In this document: in pieces, positions 37,179-48,080 of the stretch
Position numbering within the stretch: the stretch's first letter is position 1
Layout: each line of letters begins with the position of its first letter
From: Emydura subglobosa
Taxonomy: Eukaryota; Chordata; Testudines; Chelidae
Length of the DNA: 64,000 nt
Assembly: GCA_007922225.1 (NCBI GenBank)
Contig: ML679958.1
Span: 57,244,838 to 57,308,837, forward strand
Direction of reading: 5' to 3'
Notes under the pieces: generated by a model
The model's input: only the letters and a program-made list of their open reading frames with translations
Databases searched by the model: none
Told to the model about the DNA's origin: nothing
Made by a program: the position numbers and the translations under genes

Positions 37179-37528
37179 GGCACCCCAGGCTAGAGAATTA
37201 AAGGGACACAGCTGTTCAGAAGTTCAAATTGTGTCCCTGGGGAATGTCACAGGGTAATTAAACACTATTATGAGAGCTGAGACATTAGACACCATTTCCT
37301 CATGCATATGCTCAACCATGATACAAGTAAAAGCTGTGTGTGTAATTACTATCATGTGGCTAGCTTACTACTGATTCAATAGAACTACACCCAGTTACAA
37401 GCACTGTGGGTTTGTCTACACTGACGGGGCTGCATGGATTGATGCAGCGGGATCAACTGAGCGGGCTGTGGAGACCTGCTCAATTGATCCCTGAAGTGTT
37501 CTCAGGTTGACACGATTAATCCACCTCA

Positions 37529-38693
37529 TAGAATCATAGAATATTAGAGTTTGAAGGGACCTCAGGAGGCTCCAAGCAGGACTAACCTCAGCTAAATCAT
37601 CCCAGCCAGGGCTTTGTCAAGCCTCAGCTTAAAAACCTCTAAAGGTGGAGATTCCACCACCTCCCTAGGTAACCCATTCCAATGCTTCACCACCCTTCTA
37701 GTGAAAAACTTTTTCCTAATGTCCAACCTAGACCTCCCCAACTGCAACTTGAGACTGTTGCTCCTTGTTCTGTCATCTGCCACCACCAACAACAGCCTAG
37801 CCCCATCCTCCCTGGAACCCCCTTTCAGGTAGTTAAAGGCTCCTATCAAATTCCCCCCTCATTCTTCTCTTTTGCAGACTAAACAAGCCTAGTTCCTTAG
37901 CCTCTCCTCATAAGTCCTGTGCTCCAGCCCCCTAATCATTTTGGTTGCCCTCCGCTGTACTCTCTCCAACTTGTCTACATCCTTTTTGTAGTGGGGGGCC
38001 CAAAACTGGACACAATACTCTAAATGTGGCCTTACCAATGCCGAATAGAGGGGAATAATCACTTCCCGTGACCTGCTGGCAATGCTCCTCCTAATGCAGC
38101 CCAATATGCTATTAGCCTTCTTGACAACCAGGGCACACTGCTGACTCATATCCAGCTTTTTATCCACTGTTACCCCCAGGTCCTTTTCTGCAGAACTGCT
38201 GCCTAGCTTGTCAGTCCCCAGTCTATAGCTGTGCATGGGATTCTTCCTTCCTAAGTGGATGACTCTGCACTTTTCTTTGTTGAACCTCATTAGATTTCTT
38301 TTGGCCCAATCCTCCAGGTTGTTTAGGTCGTTCTGTATCCTATCCCTACCTTCCAGGGTATCTACCACTCCCCCCAGCTTAGTGTCATCTGCAAACTTGC
38401 TGAGGGTGCAATCTACCCCATCTTCCAGATCATTAATGAAGATGTTGAACAAAACCGGCCCCAGGACTGACCCCTGGGGCACTCCGCTTGTGACCGGTTG
38501 CCAGCTAGACATGGAGCCATTGATCACTACTCGTTGAGCCCTATGCTCTAGCCAGTTCTCTATTCATTTTATAGTCCATTCATCCAACCCATACTTCTTT
38601 AACTTGCTGATAAGAATACTGTGAAAGACAGTATCAAAAGCTTTGCTAAAGTCAAGGCATATCACATCCACCACCTTCCCTACATCCACCTCA
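37529..38693 (-). mobile_element. CR1 LINE, 5'-truncated, inside MITE
   Basis: The minus-strand CR1 has its 3' end at low coordinates, with the typical terminal octamer-like repeats (tagaatcatagaat). The 5' truncation lies within the RT domain near 38690. Much better preserved than the other CR1 copies here. The words atccacctca occur at both junctions (37519-37528 and 38684-38693), a possible target-site duplication. Confidence 0.9.
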
Positions 38694-38705
38694 CTCCTCC
38701 CGAAA
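37592..38705 (-). pseudogene. CR1 reverse transcriptase C-terminal part, nearly open
   Basis: One frame runs throughout. It opens with VDVICLDFSKAFDTVFHSIL, then [19 protein letters not shown], the catalytic FADDTKLGG box (around 38377-38397), [34 protein letters not shown] and a C-terminal IRKKFFTRRVVKHWNGLP. Breaks: a TGA replacing the Trp expected after WTIK (38564-38566), then TAG (37889-37891) and TGA (37859-37861). The last two lie between two compensating 1 bp frame changes, because the frame before and after is the same and the spacing is preserved. CR1 RT copies element RNA at the target site. This copy is dead but only lightly mutated. Confidence 0.88.
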
Positions 38706-38934
38706 AGAGTACGGCTGCATCGACGGGAGGGCATCTCCCGTCGACGCAGCACAGTGAAGATGCTGCAGTACAGCAATGTAAGCAAGTTAATAGGAGATAT
38801 GCACTGCAGTACATAGCTTGCGTATCTCCCATCAACTTCTAGTGTCAGTGTAGACCAGGCCGACGGCTGGGCTACTTGCAAGTTCAGACCTTGAGACTTT
38901 GTCTAAACATGAAAGTTGCACCAAAGCAGTACAA

Positions 38935-39155
38935 GCCACTGGTGTAGCCACCATGAGACCATAAGAACTGGTCTACTGGGTGAGCCCAATGGTCCAGTTA
39001 GCTCAATATTTTATCTCTGACAGTGGCCGGTTCAGGGGTGTGTACAGAACAGGGCAGTTGGAATGAGCCATCCATCTTTCCTCTCTGGCAGTCAGAGTTT
39101 TAGGGTCACCCAAACATGGGGTTGCGTCCCTGACCATCTTGGTCCCAGCGCCTAG
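38935..39155 (+). repeat. Turtle interspersed repeat ('gaccataagaactgg')
   Basis: ccataagaactggtctactg, gcccaatggtccagttag, ctctgacagtggccgg and aacagggcagttggaatgag match in order a repeat I recognise as frequent in turtle and bird genomes (canonical words 'actgggtcagaccaatgg'). Family name not certain. Confidence 0.6.
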
Positions 39156-39159
39156 GCTG

Positions 39160-39263
39160 CAGCCCAAGACTGATTATCTACATTGCACTAAAACTGTCCC
39201 TTAGCCTGAGCTCCACAAGCCTTAATCAGCTGGCATGGGCCAGCCATGGGTTTTTAATTGCAG
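39160..39263. mobile_element. MITE fragment related to 29735-30075
   Basis: tctacattgcactaaaac at the left and gggtttttaattgcagtgta at the right, with cagctggcatgggccagcca between. Same family signature as the copy at 29.7-30.1 kb. Confidence 0.6.
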
Positions 39264-39720
39264 TGTAGACGTACCTATATCGACTGGCTCACCTTTATCC
39301 ACATGGTTATTGACCCCCTTTCCCTCAAAGAATTATAATAGATTGGTGAGGCATAATTTCCCTTTCCAAAAGCTGTGTTGCCTCTTCCCCAACATAGCGT
39401 GCTTGTCTACGTCTGATAACTCTGTTCTTTACCAATTAGCCTGATACTGACGTTAGGCTTACCAGCCTGTAATTGCTAGGATCGCCTCTGGAACCCTTTC
39501 TAAAAAATCAGCGTTACATTAACTACCTTCCAGTCATCTGGTACAGAAGCTTGTTTCAGTGATAGGTTACATCCTACTGGTAGTAGTTCTGCAGTTTCAT
39601 ATCTGTGTTCCTTTGGAACTCTTGGGTGAAGGCCATCTGCTCCTGGTGACTTATTAGAGTTTAATTGATCAGTTTGGTCTAAAAACCTGTTCTATTGGTT
39701 AGAATGCCTTCTATCAATTT
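39264..39720 (-). mobile_element. CR1 RT fragment, N-terminal RT region
   Basis: On the minus strand, pieces read SNKSPGADGLHPRVPKEH, DDWKVVNVTLIFKKGSRGDP, NYR.VSLTSVSG and GKGNYASPIYYN. These correspond to the fingers region just upstream of the part present at 37.6-38.7 kb. The gap, different decay level and intervening repeats make this a separate insertion. Confidence 0.75.
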
Positions 39721-39984
39721 AACTTAAGTTGGTAGGTAATTGACCATCCTCTAGATCTCCCTATACAGCGGTATTGTCTTTTGATTGTGTAAGCTCCTTG
39801 ACAAAGAGTATCGGCCTTTATGTCTTGTCCAGCACCAAGCACATAATACATAATAGTAAATTAGGAGGAGATTTTTATTATTATTTTCATCAGTAGCTGC
39901 CTGCAGATGTCTTCTTTCACAAAACAGCACATGAAGGGAGTGTTCCCATTTCCTGCTCACTTCTGCTGGGGGCTATAGTCACAC

Positions 39985-40590
39985 AGGAATTTAGTTACCT
40001 AAGTTCAACATTTAAGTGCTACTGGCATTCACAAAACCACTGTAGGCATCTTGATTTCTTCCAGTAGGCATGAACTGCTCAGCACCCTATCATATGCCTT
40101 AAACCCCAGGGGAATTCACAAGTTATGTGTTCCCCTGTAGGGACTGAGCCGGTAGATATGCTTAGAGCATGCCTAGCCCACGCAGGAAAGGAGGAGGTGG
40201 TGAGTCCCCTTTATACCCAATACCCAAATAGTTAGGGCTCTTGGCTGGAAAGCAGGAGACCTGTATTCATATCCCCGTTTTACCTCATTTGGACAAGGGA
40301 CTTGAACTCATGCTTATCATCGTCCAGGTGAATGCCCTACCCACTAGTTTATAGGAAGGTATATTCTGAGATCAAGTTCTCAAGTTTCCTGTTGAAGCTG
40401 TTCCACTTTGTACAAACCAGTCACTGGGCCAGAGAAAGTAGCTATAGCGCAGTGGTTAGGGCATGCATGTGAGAGGTAGAAGAACTGGGTACAAGTCTCT
40501 GCTCCAGCGTGGGGATTTGAACCCATGTTTCCTACATCCCGTACTCTAACTATTAGGTATAAATGGGTGGAGGGGGAAGTGCACCACCAT
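39985..40590 (+). repeat. Foldback repeat with tRNA-like hairpins, copy 3
   Basis: Outer-arm words ttagttacctaag and tgtaggcatcttg come first. A forward tRNA-like stretch follows (aatagttagggctcttgg to attcatatcc, 40228-40274), then an inverted one (gggacttgaactcatgc, gaatgccctacccactagt, 40300-40350). The core cctgttgaagctgttccact then ccagtcactggg follows. A second hairpin has tagcgcagtggttagg (40445-40460) and its inverted partner ggggatttgaacccatg ... ctctaactattagg (40511-40557). The best-preserved centre of the three long copies. Confidence 0.65.
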
Positions 40591-40849
40591 CACTGTGACT
40601 GAAGTCTTTCTTAATGCCTCCAGGCCAGGGAGTTACAGGAATGTCCTGATTCTGGTATGAACATTCTGGTTCCCCAAAAAATATTATGTGAGGTCTTAAA
40701 TGGAAGCTGTGGTCACACTGCTCATTACTATCACTGTGAAATATATGTACAGGGACAACGGAAGGCGTTATATAGACTGAAAATGTGTTTGAAAGTCTGT
40801 ATCAAGACAGAGGTGAAAAACAGGTTTCCCTCCAGGATGTAAATTAAGC

Positions 40850-41605
40850 ATTGCAAGCTAACACAATGGATGCCCATTTACCTACAAAGTGAAAGGTTAA
40901 CAAAGAGCTGTGAAATCAACAGGGAAACAGCACACATGAAAAACCAAACCATGGGGGTTATCCTGACTGAGTAAAACTAACAAACTTTGGGGGCAGGGTT
41001 GTCTGTGGAAGGCCAAGAAGACACCCTCTCCTTCCCCCATCCAGCACCTAGGAAGTAGACGGGCAGTGTGGTTACATTCATAAAAATGGGGTCTTGGCCA
41101 ACCTTGGCTGAAAACATTGCAAAGGACTTTAGGTGAGATGATCTTCTCTGGGCAGGATGTTAACCTGTTAGTTAAGTTTGGTCTCTGGAAAAGCACGTTC
41201 TGCTGTTGTTTGATATGTAACTGTTTGTTGCCAATTGCCTCACTATCTTTTGAATCTCTAGCCGTTGCTAATAAACGTGTTCTTGTAAATAGATCTGAGG
41301 GCTGTGGTGTGAAGCAAAGTGCTGGTCCTGAGCTGAATCTTACTACCTGGTGTGTATAATGGGCCTTGGGACCAGTCAGCTTGTTAGCTCTGTGGATAGC
41401 CAGAGCCAGAGGCTGGTTATCCCAGGGGAACACTTCAAAGGGACTCGGGGATTGGCGTGCACCTACTGGTGCTCTGAAAGACAAAGTAAGAGCTGGTGAA
41501 GCCCAGAGGACAGTGCTTGAGGGGCAAGCAGGCCAGTGGTGGTGGGGAGCTGACACTGAGCTAAGCACAAGCAACACCCCCTTATGGTTGTGGGAGGGGG
41601 TCACA
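40850..41605 (+). mobile_element. Gypsy-type LTR remnant (3' part)
   Basis: A polyadenylation signal (ctaataaacgtgttc, about 41268) follows a T-rich stretch. The unit ends in gggggtcaca (to about 41605), the same terminal GTCACA as the Gypsy LTR at 34.9-37.25 kb. Internal words such as gatctgagggctgtggtg and ctgaatcttactacctgg fit U5. The left end is not clear. The 256-codon antisense ORF (40897-41667) is taken as chance within the LTR. Confidence 0.5.
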
Positions 41606-41714
41606 GCCACTTTCCTCTTCCCGCTTTGTTTTTTCATGCAAAAGCGCTGACCTGGCTTAGGTGCCAAGGTCTAGGAGCGAGAGTTCATGGCTGGGACTCC
41701 TGACTGGAGGGCGA

Positions 41715-41945
41715 TGCCTCCTGCCAGCCTGCAGTTAGGCACCTAACTCCATTTGAGGAACATGGCATTTCCTACTGATGAGCTTAGGCAGCGCTCTGCT
41801 CAGCTTGCTGGCTCCCATTCTTAAGGTGCCTAACTCTTCCCATGCTTTGTATAGGGAGCCTGGCTGCTTAACTCAGGGTTGTGAATTCCACTAGGTGGCA
41901 GGGTGCCTGAAAGTTAGGCATTGCGATGCCAAAGTCCCCTTTGTG
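41715..41945. repeat. Foldback repeat arm fragment
   Basis: Contains agttaggcacctaactcc, cttaaggtgcctaactct and tgtatagggagcctggctgc, arm words shared with the foldback copies at 2.5 and 18.8 kb. No tRNA-like centre. Confidence 0.5.
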
Positions 41946-44214
41946 AATCTAACTCTGTTTTGTTTTTTTGGGGGGACAAAATTAGGATAATATAGATCAG
42001 CACCCTGCACTGTTGTGCACAATGAAAGAGGAAAAAAGTGGCTGTTACGCCACTGGATAGGAAAGAGCTGGTAAAATCCACATATGCAACAAACTATCAA
42101 ACCACTAGGTGCATCTGTGACCTCCCATTTCAGGCATCAGAAGGGTAGAATATGAGGAATAAGCACCAGTCATACAGTTGACCAGGGATATTACTGGCCA
42201 AAAAAAAAATCAGAACAGAACATTTTTGCTACAGAAATCTTTCCTCTCAAACTCAAAAATATTGTTGACTAAAAAGGAAAAAAAAACTTCCATGATGACA
42301 GTTTTGATTTATTTAAACAAACTATCTCAAATGCTTTTCCATCAGTGTTTTCAGCTTTAGATGGCATAATATTTACTGTACATGATGTGAGAACCAAATG
42401 TGATGTGGCTTTGTAGGGGATGTTTGCTACATCTGAGCCCAGCTATTCCTGAGTGAATATGATGGTGTGGGAGATGAGCACATGCATGTTTAGCTGGAGA
42501 TACACACTTCGTTAAACAATTTGGTTTCACTACGTGCAACAGTGCATGAGTTTACATTAGAAAATATTTTTATGTGGTGGGGGTAATAAAGTTTTCAGTA
42601 AACAACAAATAGTTTGTTAGTGTAAAATGCACTTCATTTTAAAGAGTGCACTTTCTACTCTGCCTCAAGTACCAAAGAGAAATTCACGCTTGCATACGTA
42701 TCACTTAAGATCTCAAGTGGCATATAGTTCAACAGTTGGCTCTCTCTACAGGGTTGAATTTCATTCTAGAGAGTGTGATAAGTGTAGTAATAAATCCAAA
42801 TACATGGCTAAAAATGGAAGTGAACTTTTGCAGAACATGAAATACAACTTTCTACGGTAGAATGTCTGCAATTTATTTCTGAGGCCATTGCCCCAAATAG
42901 CAAGTAAATTTCACTGCATGGTACAACATAAATACAATGGTATTTGTATTACATATTACACTTGTATTTATTATATCAGAATTGGCAGATATAACAAGCT
43001 TTCATATGTATTATTAATGCATTTGTTCACACAAGTGCAGAAAGAGTTGATATTTGGATTAGACTAGTTAAATTTCATGATCATAACTAGCTTATAATTT
43101 TAGATTCACCCGAGTCATTTGCCTTACTACTGTTACTTTAGCAACTATAGTGGATGTGTATGTTCTCTAAAACACAACTTTTGCATGTTTCACCTGAAAC
43201 TACAATTTGCTCTGACAATGCATCTGCTGATTCTTGTTTTCTTTTTCATACAAATAATATTTAATTTAGTATTTATGTATTGTAATCCTACAGCAGACGT
43301 TAATCATGGTAGTTTCTTCATGACCTGCTGTATCTGACCCTACTGTTGGAATCAAGCGATGAGCTTGACTACAGCATATATCTACAACTGGGTATTTCCT
43401 GACTCTGCTCTACTTTGTCACATTTGTTGCTGTAGAATACAAGGGGTCAGAGTAATTCCTAGCTCTTCTGAGATTGATTTTTAACAACTTTGATCACAGC
43501 CTCTTCTGCCCATTTAAGGCCATGGGGTTTTGAGGACTTTCCTACCATTTATATAATTCTGCATAAAAGCACGTTGTATGGCACTGGATCTTCGAGGTAA
43601 GTCTCTAGTAATGTGATTTCTGCAGTTTTCTCCTTGCTTGAGTTTTATATCCATGTACATGGTGCGATACCCACGCATGTTGTGCCAGGCCTCATGCTGG
43701 TTTCTAAATACTGTGCATTTTAAAGCAGATTCCAAAAATAGTAATGAGGAAAAATACCTACTTTTCTCTTTGAATATTTAAGGGGTACCGCCAAATGTGA
43801 ATTCCTTAATTCCTTATGCGGCTCACAGCACAAAAGGATTAACTAGGAGTTAGAAAGAGTGACTAATTGGTTGCCTTGTAACTGCCCAGCAAAACACTGC
43901 AAAATGTGAAATTTACATCTTTGTTTTTGGTTTGTTTTTTTTAAATCTTGCCTCTTGTCTAGTTATGTTTAAAACAAAATGAAAACTGTTCAGTTCAGCA
44001 AATGCAAAATCTTCATCTTGGTGCTTCCTCTGGTGATAATTCTAATTCTTTTGATTTCAGATGACATTACAGTCTCTGCTTTGATACAGAACTCAATACA
44101 TTTCATCAGGAGGTTTGCAATAGCTGACTTTGGCGGGAGGAGGGCAAACATTGACAGACACCTTTTGGATTTGTAAGAATTCAGAAACATCAGAAGAAGA
44201 ACTTGTAAAAGCAA
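41946..44214. other. No gene recognised (just past ENOX1 3' end)
   Basis: AT-rich DNA with A-rich tracts near 42200-42290. ORFs up to 79 codons without features. Could include more 3' UTR if ENOX1 uses a distal polyadenylation site. Confidence 0.35.
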
Positions 44215-45023
44215 TATGGTAGAAGTCATATTTATTGAAAAAAATTAATATATTTGCTATAAAATTTGTAACAATAATGCAACTGAATATTTATTTTGAT
44301 GCATAAACCTGAATGTTACATACCAAATACAATACAGTAACACTGGTTTCCTCTTTATTTACATGTTTATGAAAATTGATATGCAATCCATGTTAAAGGA
44401 ACTTATAATGGAGAATAGTTACATTAGAAAAATAATATTCTTGATAAAGCATTCTCAAGGAGTCTAATCACATTTTCAGGCCTCTTTCAATAAGGCAAAA
44501 ATCCCTGGAACAGCATATAACTTAATTTACAAAAGACAATAACTGCTCAGACACATCTTCAAGTTTTCTTTTGGTATGATTTTTCTCACTTTAAAATTAC
44601 TTACTGAACGGAAAGACTTTCAGGAACGTAACTGAATGAGTTCTGCTATATATTACATATACATTGCTGTAGCTTAGCAACCATAACTAGGCAATCTTTA
44701 GCTTTATCCATTTGCTCAGTGAGCTATTCTTAGATGTAGCACGTTAATATCTTGACAGCGTTATGACTGTGGTATCTTTCTCCAGTTTTCATAGGAAACA
44801 GATCTGTCACATTTTGAACCTTTTTAATATTTTTATTTTTAGGAACTGGTGCACAACCACATTTCCACTCACAAGAGAACGTCACAAATGTAACTAAAAT
44901 TAGGCTTGGATAACTCCGAAAATGTACTTCTATGTGCCAAAACCAAATTTCTTACTTTAATACTTTGTAACCCTGCCATGCTTTAGGAATTCTTCTTCTG
45001 CATAGCTTCGTTACTATTCACAG
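44215..45023 (-). other. ENOX1: Probable ENOX1 3' UTR
   Basis: Sequence directly after the ENOX1 stop codon on the minus strand. AATAAA signals on that strand lie at 44832-44837, 44354-44359, 44290-44295 and 44231-44236, so a UTR of about 0.2 to 0.8 kb is possible. The left limit is a guess placed just past the last clustered signal. Transcript data would be needed to choose. Confidence 0.45.
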
Positions 45024-45155
45024 TCAGGTAGTTTTAATTCCTTCAAAGGCACAAAACTTCCACCTCTTTTCCAATGTTGCTCCTACTCCACTGAACTCTT
45101 GTTTAAACATGCGTGGCAATCTCATCAGAAGCATTTCTATTTCATTCGCAGAGAT
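45024..45155 (-). CDS. ENOX1: ENOX1 last coding exon
   Basis: Minus-strand exon of 43 codons plus TGA (45024-45026). It starts ISANEIEMLLMRLPRMFKQ and ends LEKRWKFCAFEGIKTT. A strong acceptor precedes it (ccctctctttcatag). It begins in phase 0, matching the phase of the upstream exon's donor. The C-terminus fits the ecto-NOX family; GIKTT points to ENOX1 rather than ENOX2, from memory of the two paralogues. ENOX1 is a cell-surface copper protein proposed to alternate hydroquinone/NADH oxidase and protein disulfide-thiol interchange. Its N-terminal RRM and catalytic motifs are encoded outside the window. Downstream lies a 3' UTR with several AATAAA. Confidence 0.88.
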   Translation of the reverse strand: MSANEIEMLLMRLPRMFKQEFSGVGATLEKRWKFCAFEGIKTT

Positions 45156-45360
45156 CTATGAAAGAGAGGGAAAACAAAAATACAATGAGAAACAATTGAT
45201 CTATATTTAAGAAATAGGAAATTTAGAGAAGAAAGATAGAAGAAACGTTTTTTAGGTCAACTAAAAAAACCCTCACATCAGATATGTTAGCATTTCTTTT
45301 GGGGAGTTTTATGCCATTTTATGCCATCCAGAGAGAGATCCATATTCCCACCAAGGGAGA

Positions 45361-45606
45361 GAATCATAGAAATGTAGGGCTGGAAGGGACCTCAAGAGGT
45401 CATCAAGGCCAGTTCCCTGTGCTTAGGCAGGACCAAGGAAACGCTGACCCCCCCTGACAGCTGTTTGTCCAACCCGTTCTTAAAAACTTCCAATGAGGGG
45501 ATTCCAGCAGCCTATTCCAGAGCTTAACTACCCTTATAGTTAGAAAGTTCTCCCTAACATCTGGATCCCCCTTGCTGCAGGTTAAGCCCATTTCTTCTCA
45601 TCCTAC
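45361..45606 (-). mobile_element. CR1 LINE 3' end fragment
   Basis: Opens on the plus strand with gaatcatagaaatgtagggc, tggaagggacctcaagaggt and catcaaggccagttccctg, the reverse of a CR1 tail. It continues with ttgtccaacccgttcttaaa. The minus frame 45403-45591 keeps VRENFLTIRVVKLWN, the CR1 ORF C-terminus. 5'-truncated. Confidence 0.9.
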
Positions 45607-47635
45607 CTTCAGTGGCCTGCTAACCATTTTAGACACTTCTCAGAAATGCAATTCTGGAAGAAAATATTACTTGGGATGGGGTGGGGGAAAGATTGAAGCT
45701 GGAAGAGGAACCTGCACAGCCACCAGAGCTCCTGGAAGAGAATCCTATGCAGTACAGATGAGTATAGCAGCTATACCGCCCTTAAAATCAGTGCAGCCTA
45801 CTGAACTGTCCCCCATTGTTCTGCCTCCCTCACAAAATCCCTCCGAATACCCCTAAGGGGCCTATCTTCCCCAATGAGGTTTTGGCCAGTGCCTTCTTCA
45901 TGGCCAGGAGGTGGCAGAAAGCGCATAGAAACCTCCCTACCTTGCACGTGTAGAGTTGCCCAAGCCCTGCAGTGTTACTCACAATCTATGCCATAGTAAG
46001 CAATGACATACATACACTAAGTCTGATATACCCTTGCTGGGCTGTTATCATTGCATAACATTTGCTTCAGCCTCTCTCAGAAGGATATATATCCTTTAAC
46101 CAGTCTTGAGGTTCAGCACTATAATTTTCTTGCAAAAAGGTAAAATATTAGTTTTATTTTTTGGTTTCGATGTTTGTAAGTAAAATAAGATAAATAAAGG
46201 CTCCCAGGATGAAGGTGTGGTCAGGCACTTTCAGCTAAGCTAAAATGTAGAAGCAGTATTTAAAACAGTTTACCTCATAAACGATGGATCACATTTAGTA
46301 GGTAGCCATTAAGGGCCAGATTGCACTCTATCCTACGTGGGCATGCAAGGGATGCATGAGGACAGGGCCAAAGTCCCGGTCCCTGAGCTCCTTTAAGCAC
46401 AAGGACCCTACAAGGCTAATGGTCACAGTGGGGCAGGACCTCCTCCATATTGGCAAGAGGGAGCTGGCTGCCTGCAGGTTAGGAGCTCCATTGTACACCG
46501 CCTGAGCTCTAGGAGGTATTGTTTCTGCCTCAATGTCACACAAAATCTTTATACATTGGGTGAGCTATGTGAGCTGGTCAGATCTAGGCCGCAGCACGTC
46601 TGTAAAGTGCCTTGGAAGGCAGAACCAGGAATTTGAACATGATACAGAAAGAAACATGTCACCACCCGGATTTGTACAATGAAAACAGGGCTATCCAATA
46701 CGCAGCATTACCCAGCCCTACCCTGCACCCACCGCTTCAAGGACAAGAGAAAAACGATGGGCTTTGATGTGCTGACAAACAGCCTGTTATGGCAGAAAGC
46801 AAGTTCCAAAGGCTCAGGACCCTGCCAGCTGCTTTTTCTTCCTCTTACTAATGGGGCTGCAGTTCAGGAGTCTCCACTGATCTCAGCTATGCACTATCCT
46901 GCATGGAGGCAGTGAAAGGGCTCTAGGGAGGGATGACGTAGTCGGAGCAGTAGGAAAGGAACATTATCGCAGCCAACAATCCGAATGTTAGATAAATTGA
47001 AGAGGGGAGAGTCCAGGAGAACAGGAAGTGGGAGGTTATTGCAGTCAGTTGAAGTCAATAATATAAAGGAGTGCAGGACTTGACCCATAGTATGTAACTG
47101 GTTACTTATACTTTAACAACCCTGTATGCAAATCTTTAAGTGCCTAATGTCTGCTTGCATTTTATTGCCACTCCACTGTCAGTATTTCACTCCTTACTTC
47201 AGAAGGAAAGGGTCTATTTAGAACCAAGTTATACTGATTAGAGGAAGAGATAATAGGAACATGAATTTCACTTGACTTATTTAATCAGACTTTTGTTGCA
47301 TTGACACAGACATTATCACATTTTGCCAGTGAGCAAAGAATATTTTTCATAGACTGTGTGGATGCTATGAAGTCAGAGGAGAGACAGTGTCTTGTCTAGC
47401 TTATTGTAGTCTGTTCCCCTGGCCCATCTGCCAGCTATAGCCTGAGGTGGTGACCACTTCTATGGCTTGTCTGATAAGGCCTGCAGCACTGCCAATGCTT
47501 TATACTCCACTCTCCATTTGTACTGCATATTTCACGCTCCAAAGTGTGCAGTGCGCCCACTGATCCAAGCTTCAAGAGCATTCTCAGCTCTGAAGGGCAG
47601 CATCAGAGTAAGGTGAGATACAAAGTCCTCTAAAT

Positions 47636-47830
47636 CAGTGGCTCTCAACCTTTCCAGACGACTGTATCCCTTCAGGAGTCTGATTTGTCTTGCATACTCC
47701 CGAGTTCCACCTCACTTAAAAACTGCTTGCTTACAAAATCAGACATAAAAATATGTGCGTCACAGCGCCCTGTTACTGAAAAATAGCTTACTTTCTCATT
47801 TTCACCATATAATTATAAAACAAATCAATT
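47636..47830 (+). mobile_element. hAT-like MITE, left part
   Basis: Starts cagtggctctcaacctttcc, a hAT terminus of the CAGNGGTTCTCAACC type. It continues ggagtctgatttgtcttgc, cacctcacttaaaaactgc and catataattataaaacaaat, which I recognise as a turtle hAT-derived repeat. The right terminus is absent, so it is truncated near 47830. Confidence 0.7.
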
Positions 47831-47994
47831 GGAATATAATGTGCAACATCATTTGCGAATGAATGAAGACTGCAAATGCCCAAACCCAACATGCCATTAT
47901 CTTTTTCTACTGGAAACTCGCGATGGGTTTAACATGCAGGAAAGAATAAAACAATATTTCTATAAAGAAACAAGATTTTGATTAATTTTTTCAC

Positions 47995-48080
47995 CCTAGA
48001 GTCCAGCTGCTGCATATAAGACCAAAGGTATTCTATATTGGCTCCGAAAGGATGGACGTGAAGAAATGTGGATATGATAC
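47995..48080 (-). CDS. ENOX1: ENOX1 penultimate coding exon
   Basis: An 86 nt minus-strand exon. Its acceptor is tttgttttaatacag at 48081 and its donor AGG|gtgaaa at 47994. The first two bases complete a Gly codon begun in the upstream exon; then 28 codons read IISTFLHVHPFGANIEYLW and SYMQQLDSR. The phrase FLHVHPFGA is a hallmark of the ecto-NOX C-terminal region. It joins in phase 0 to ISANEIEM of the last exon. The donor lacks the usual A at +3/+4 strength but the reading frame leaves no alternative. Residue after QLDS is Arg; I recall Lys in mammals, a conservative change. Confidence 0.9.

Larger units (their letters stand above)
34942..37251 (+). mobile_element. Ty3/Gypsy-like LTR retrotransposon, pol deleted
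   Basis: A 5' LTR of about 1.1 kb is followed by a gag remnant. Then the sequence jumps directly into the last about 73 bp of a 3' LTR (37179-37251), which repeats 35982-36045 (ggcaccccaggct, gaattaaagg, ctgttcag, ggggaat). Protease, RT, RNase H and integrase are missing, so a large internal deletion has occurred. The ends are TGTGACAG and GTCACA, the terminal pair of a Gypsy family common in turtles. I see no convincing target duplication. Confidence 0.8.
37408..38861. mobile_element. Harbinger-type MITE split by a CR1 insertion
   Basis: Terminal repeats gggtttgtctacactgac (37408-37425) and gtcagtgtagaccaggcc (38844-38861) are inverted partners over 18 bp with two mismatches. The two MITE pieces are 37408-37528 and about 38694-38861, interrupted by a CR1. 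Internal hairpins include gggatcaactgagcggg paired with cctgctcaattgatccc (37449-37491), and ctgcatcgacgggag with ctcccgtcgacgcag (38715-38749). The same internal words occur in the MITE at 58543-58822, so these are one family. No transposase is present. Confidence 0.75.
45156..47994 (-). other. ENOX1: ENOX1 intron (2.84 kb)
   Basis: Bounded by donor gtgaaaa (minus strand, ending at 47994) and acceptor tttcatag (at 45156). Contains a CR1 fragment (45361-45606) and a hAT-like MITE (47636-47830). The rest shows no other recognisable feature; ORFs of up to 94 codons (45572-45856) are not supported. Confidence 0.8.

Noticed and set aside
40897..41667. 256-codon minus-strand ORF
   Set aside because: Antisense to an LTR remnant with its polyadenylation signal; no domain recognised.
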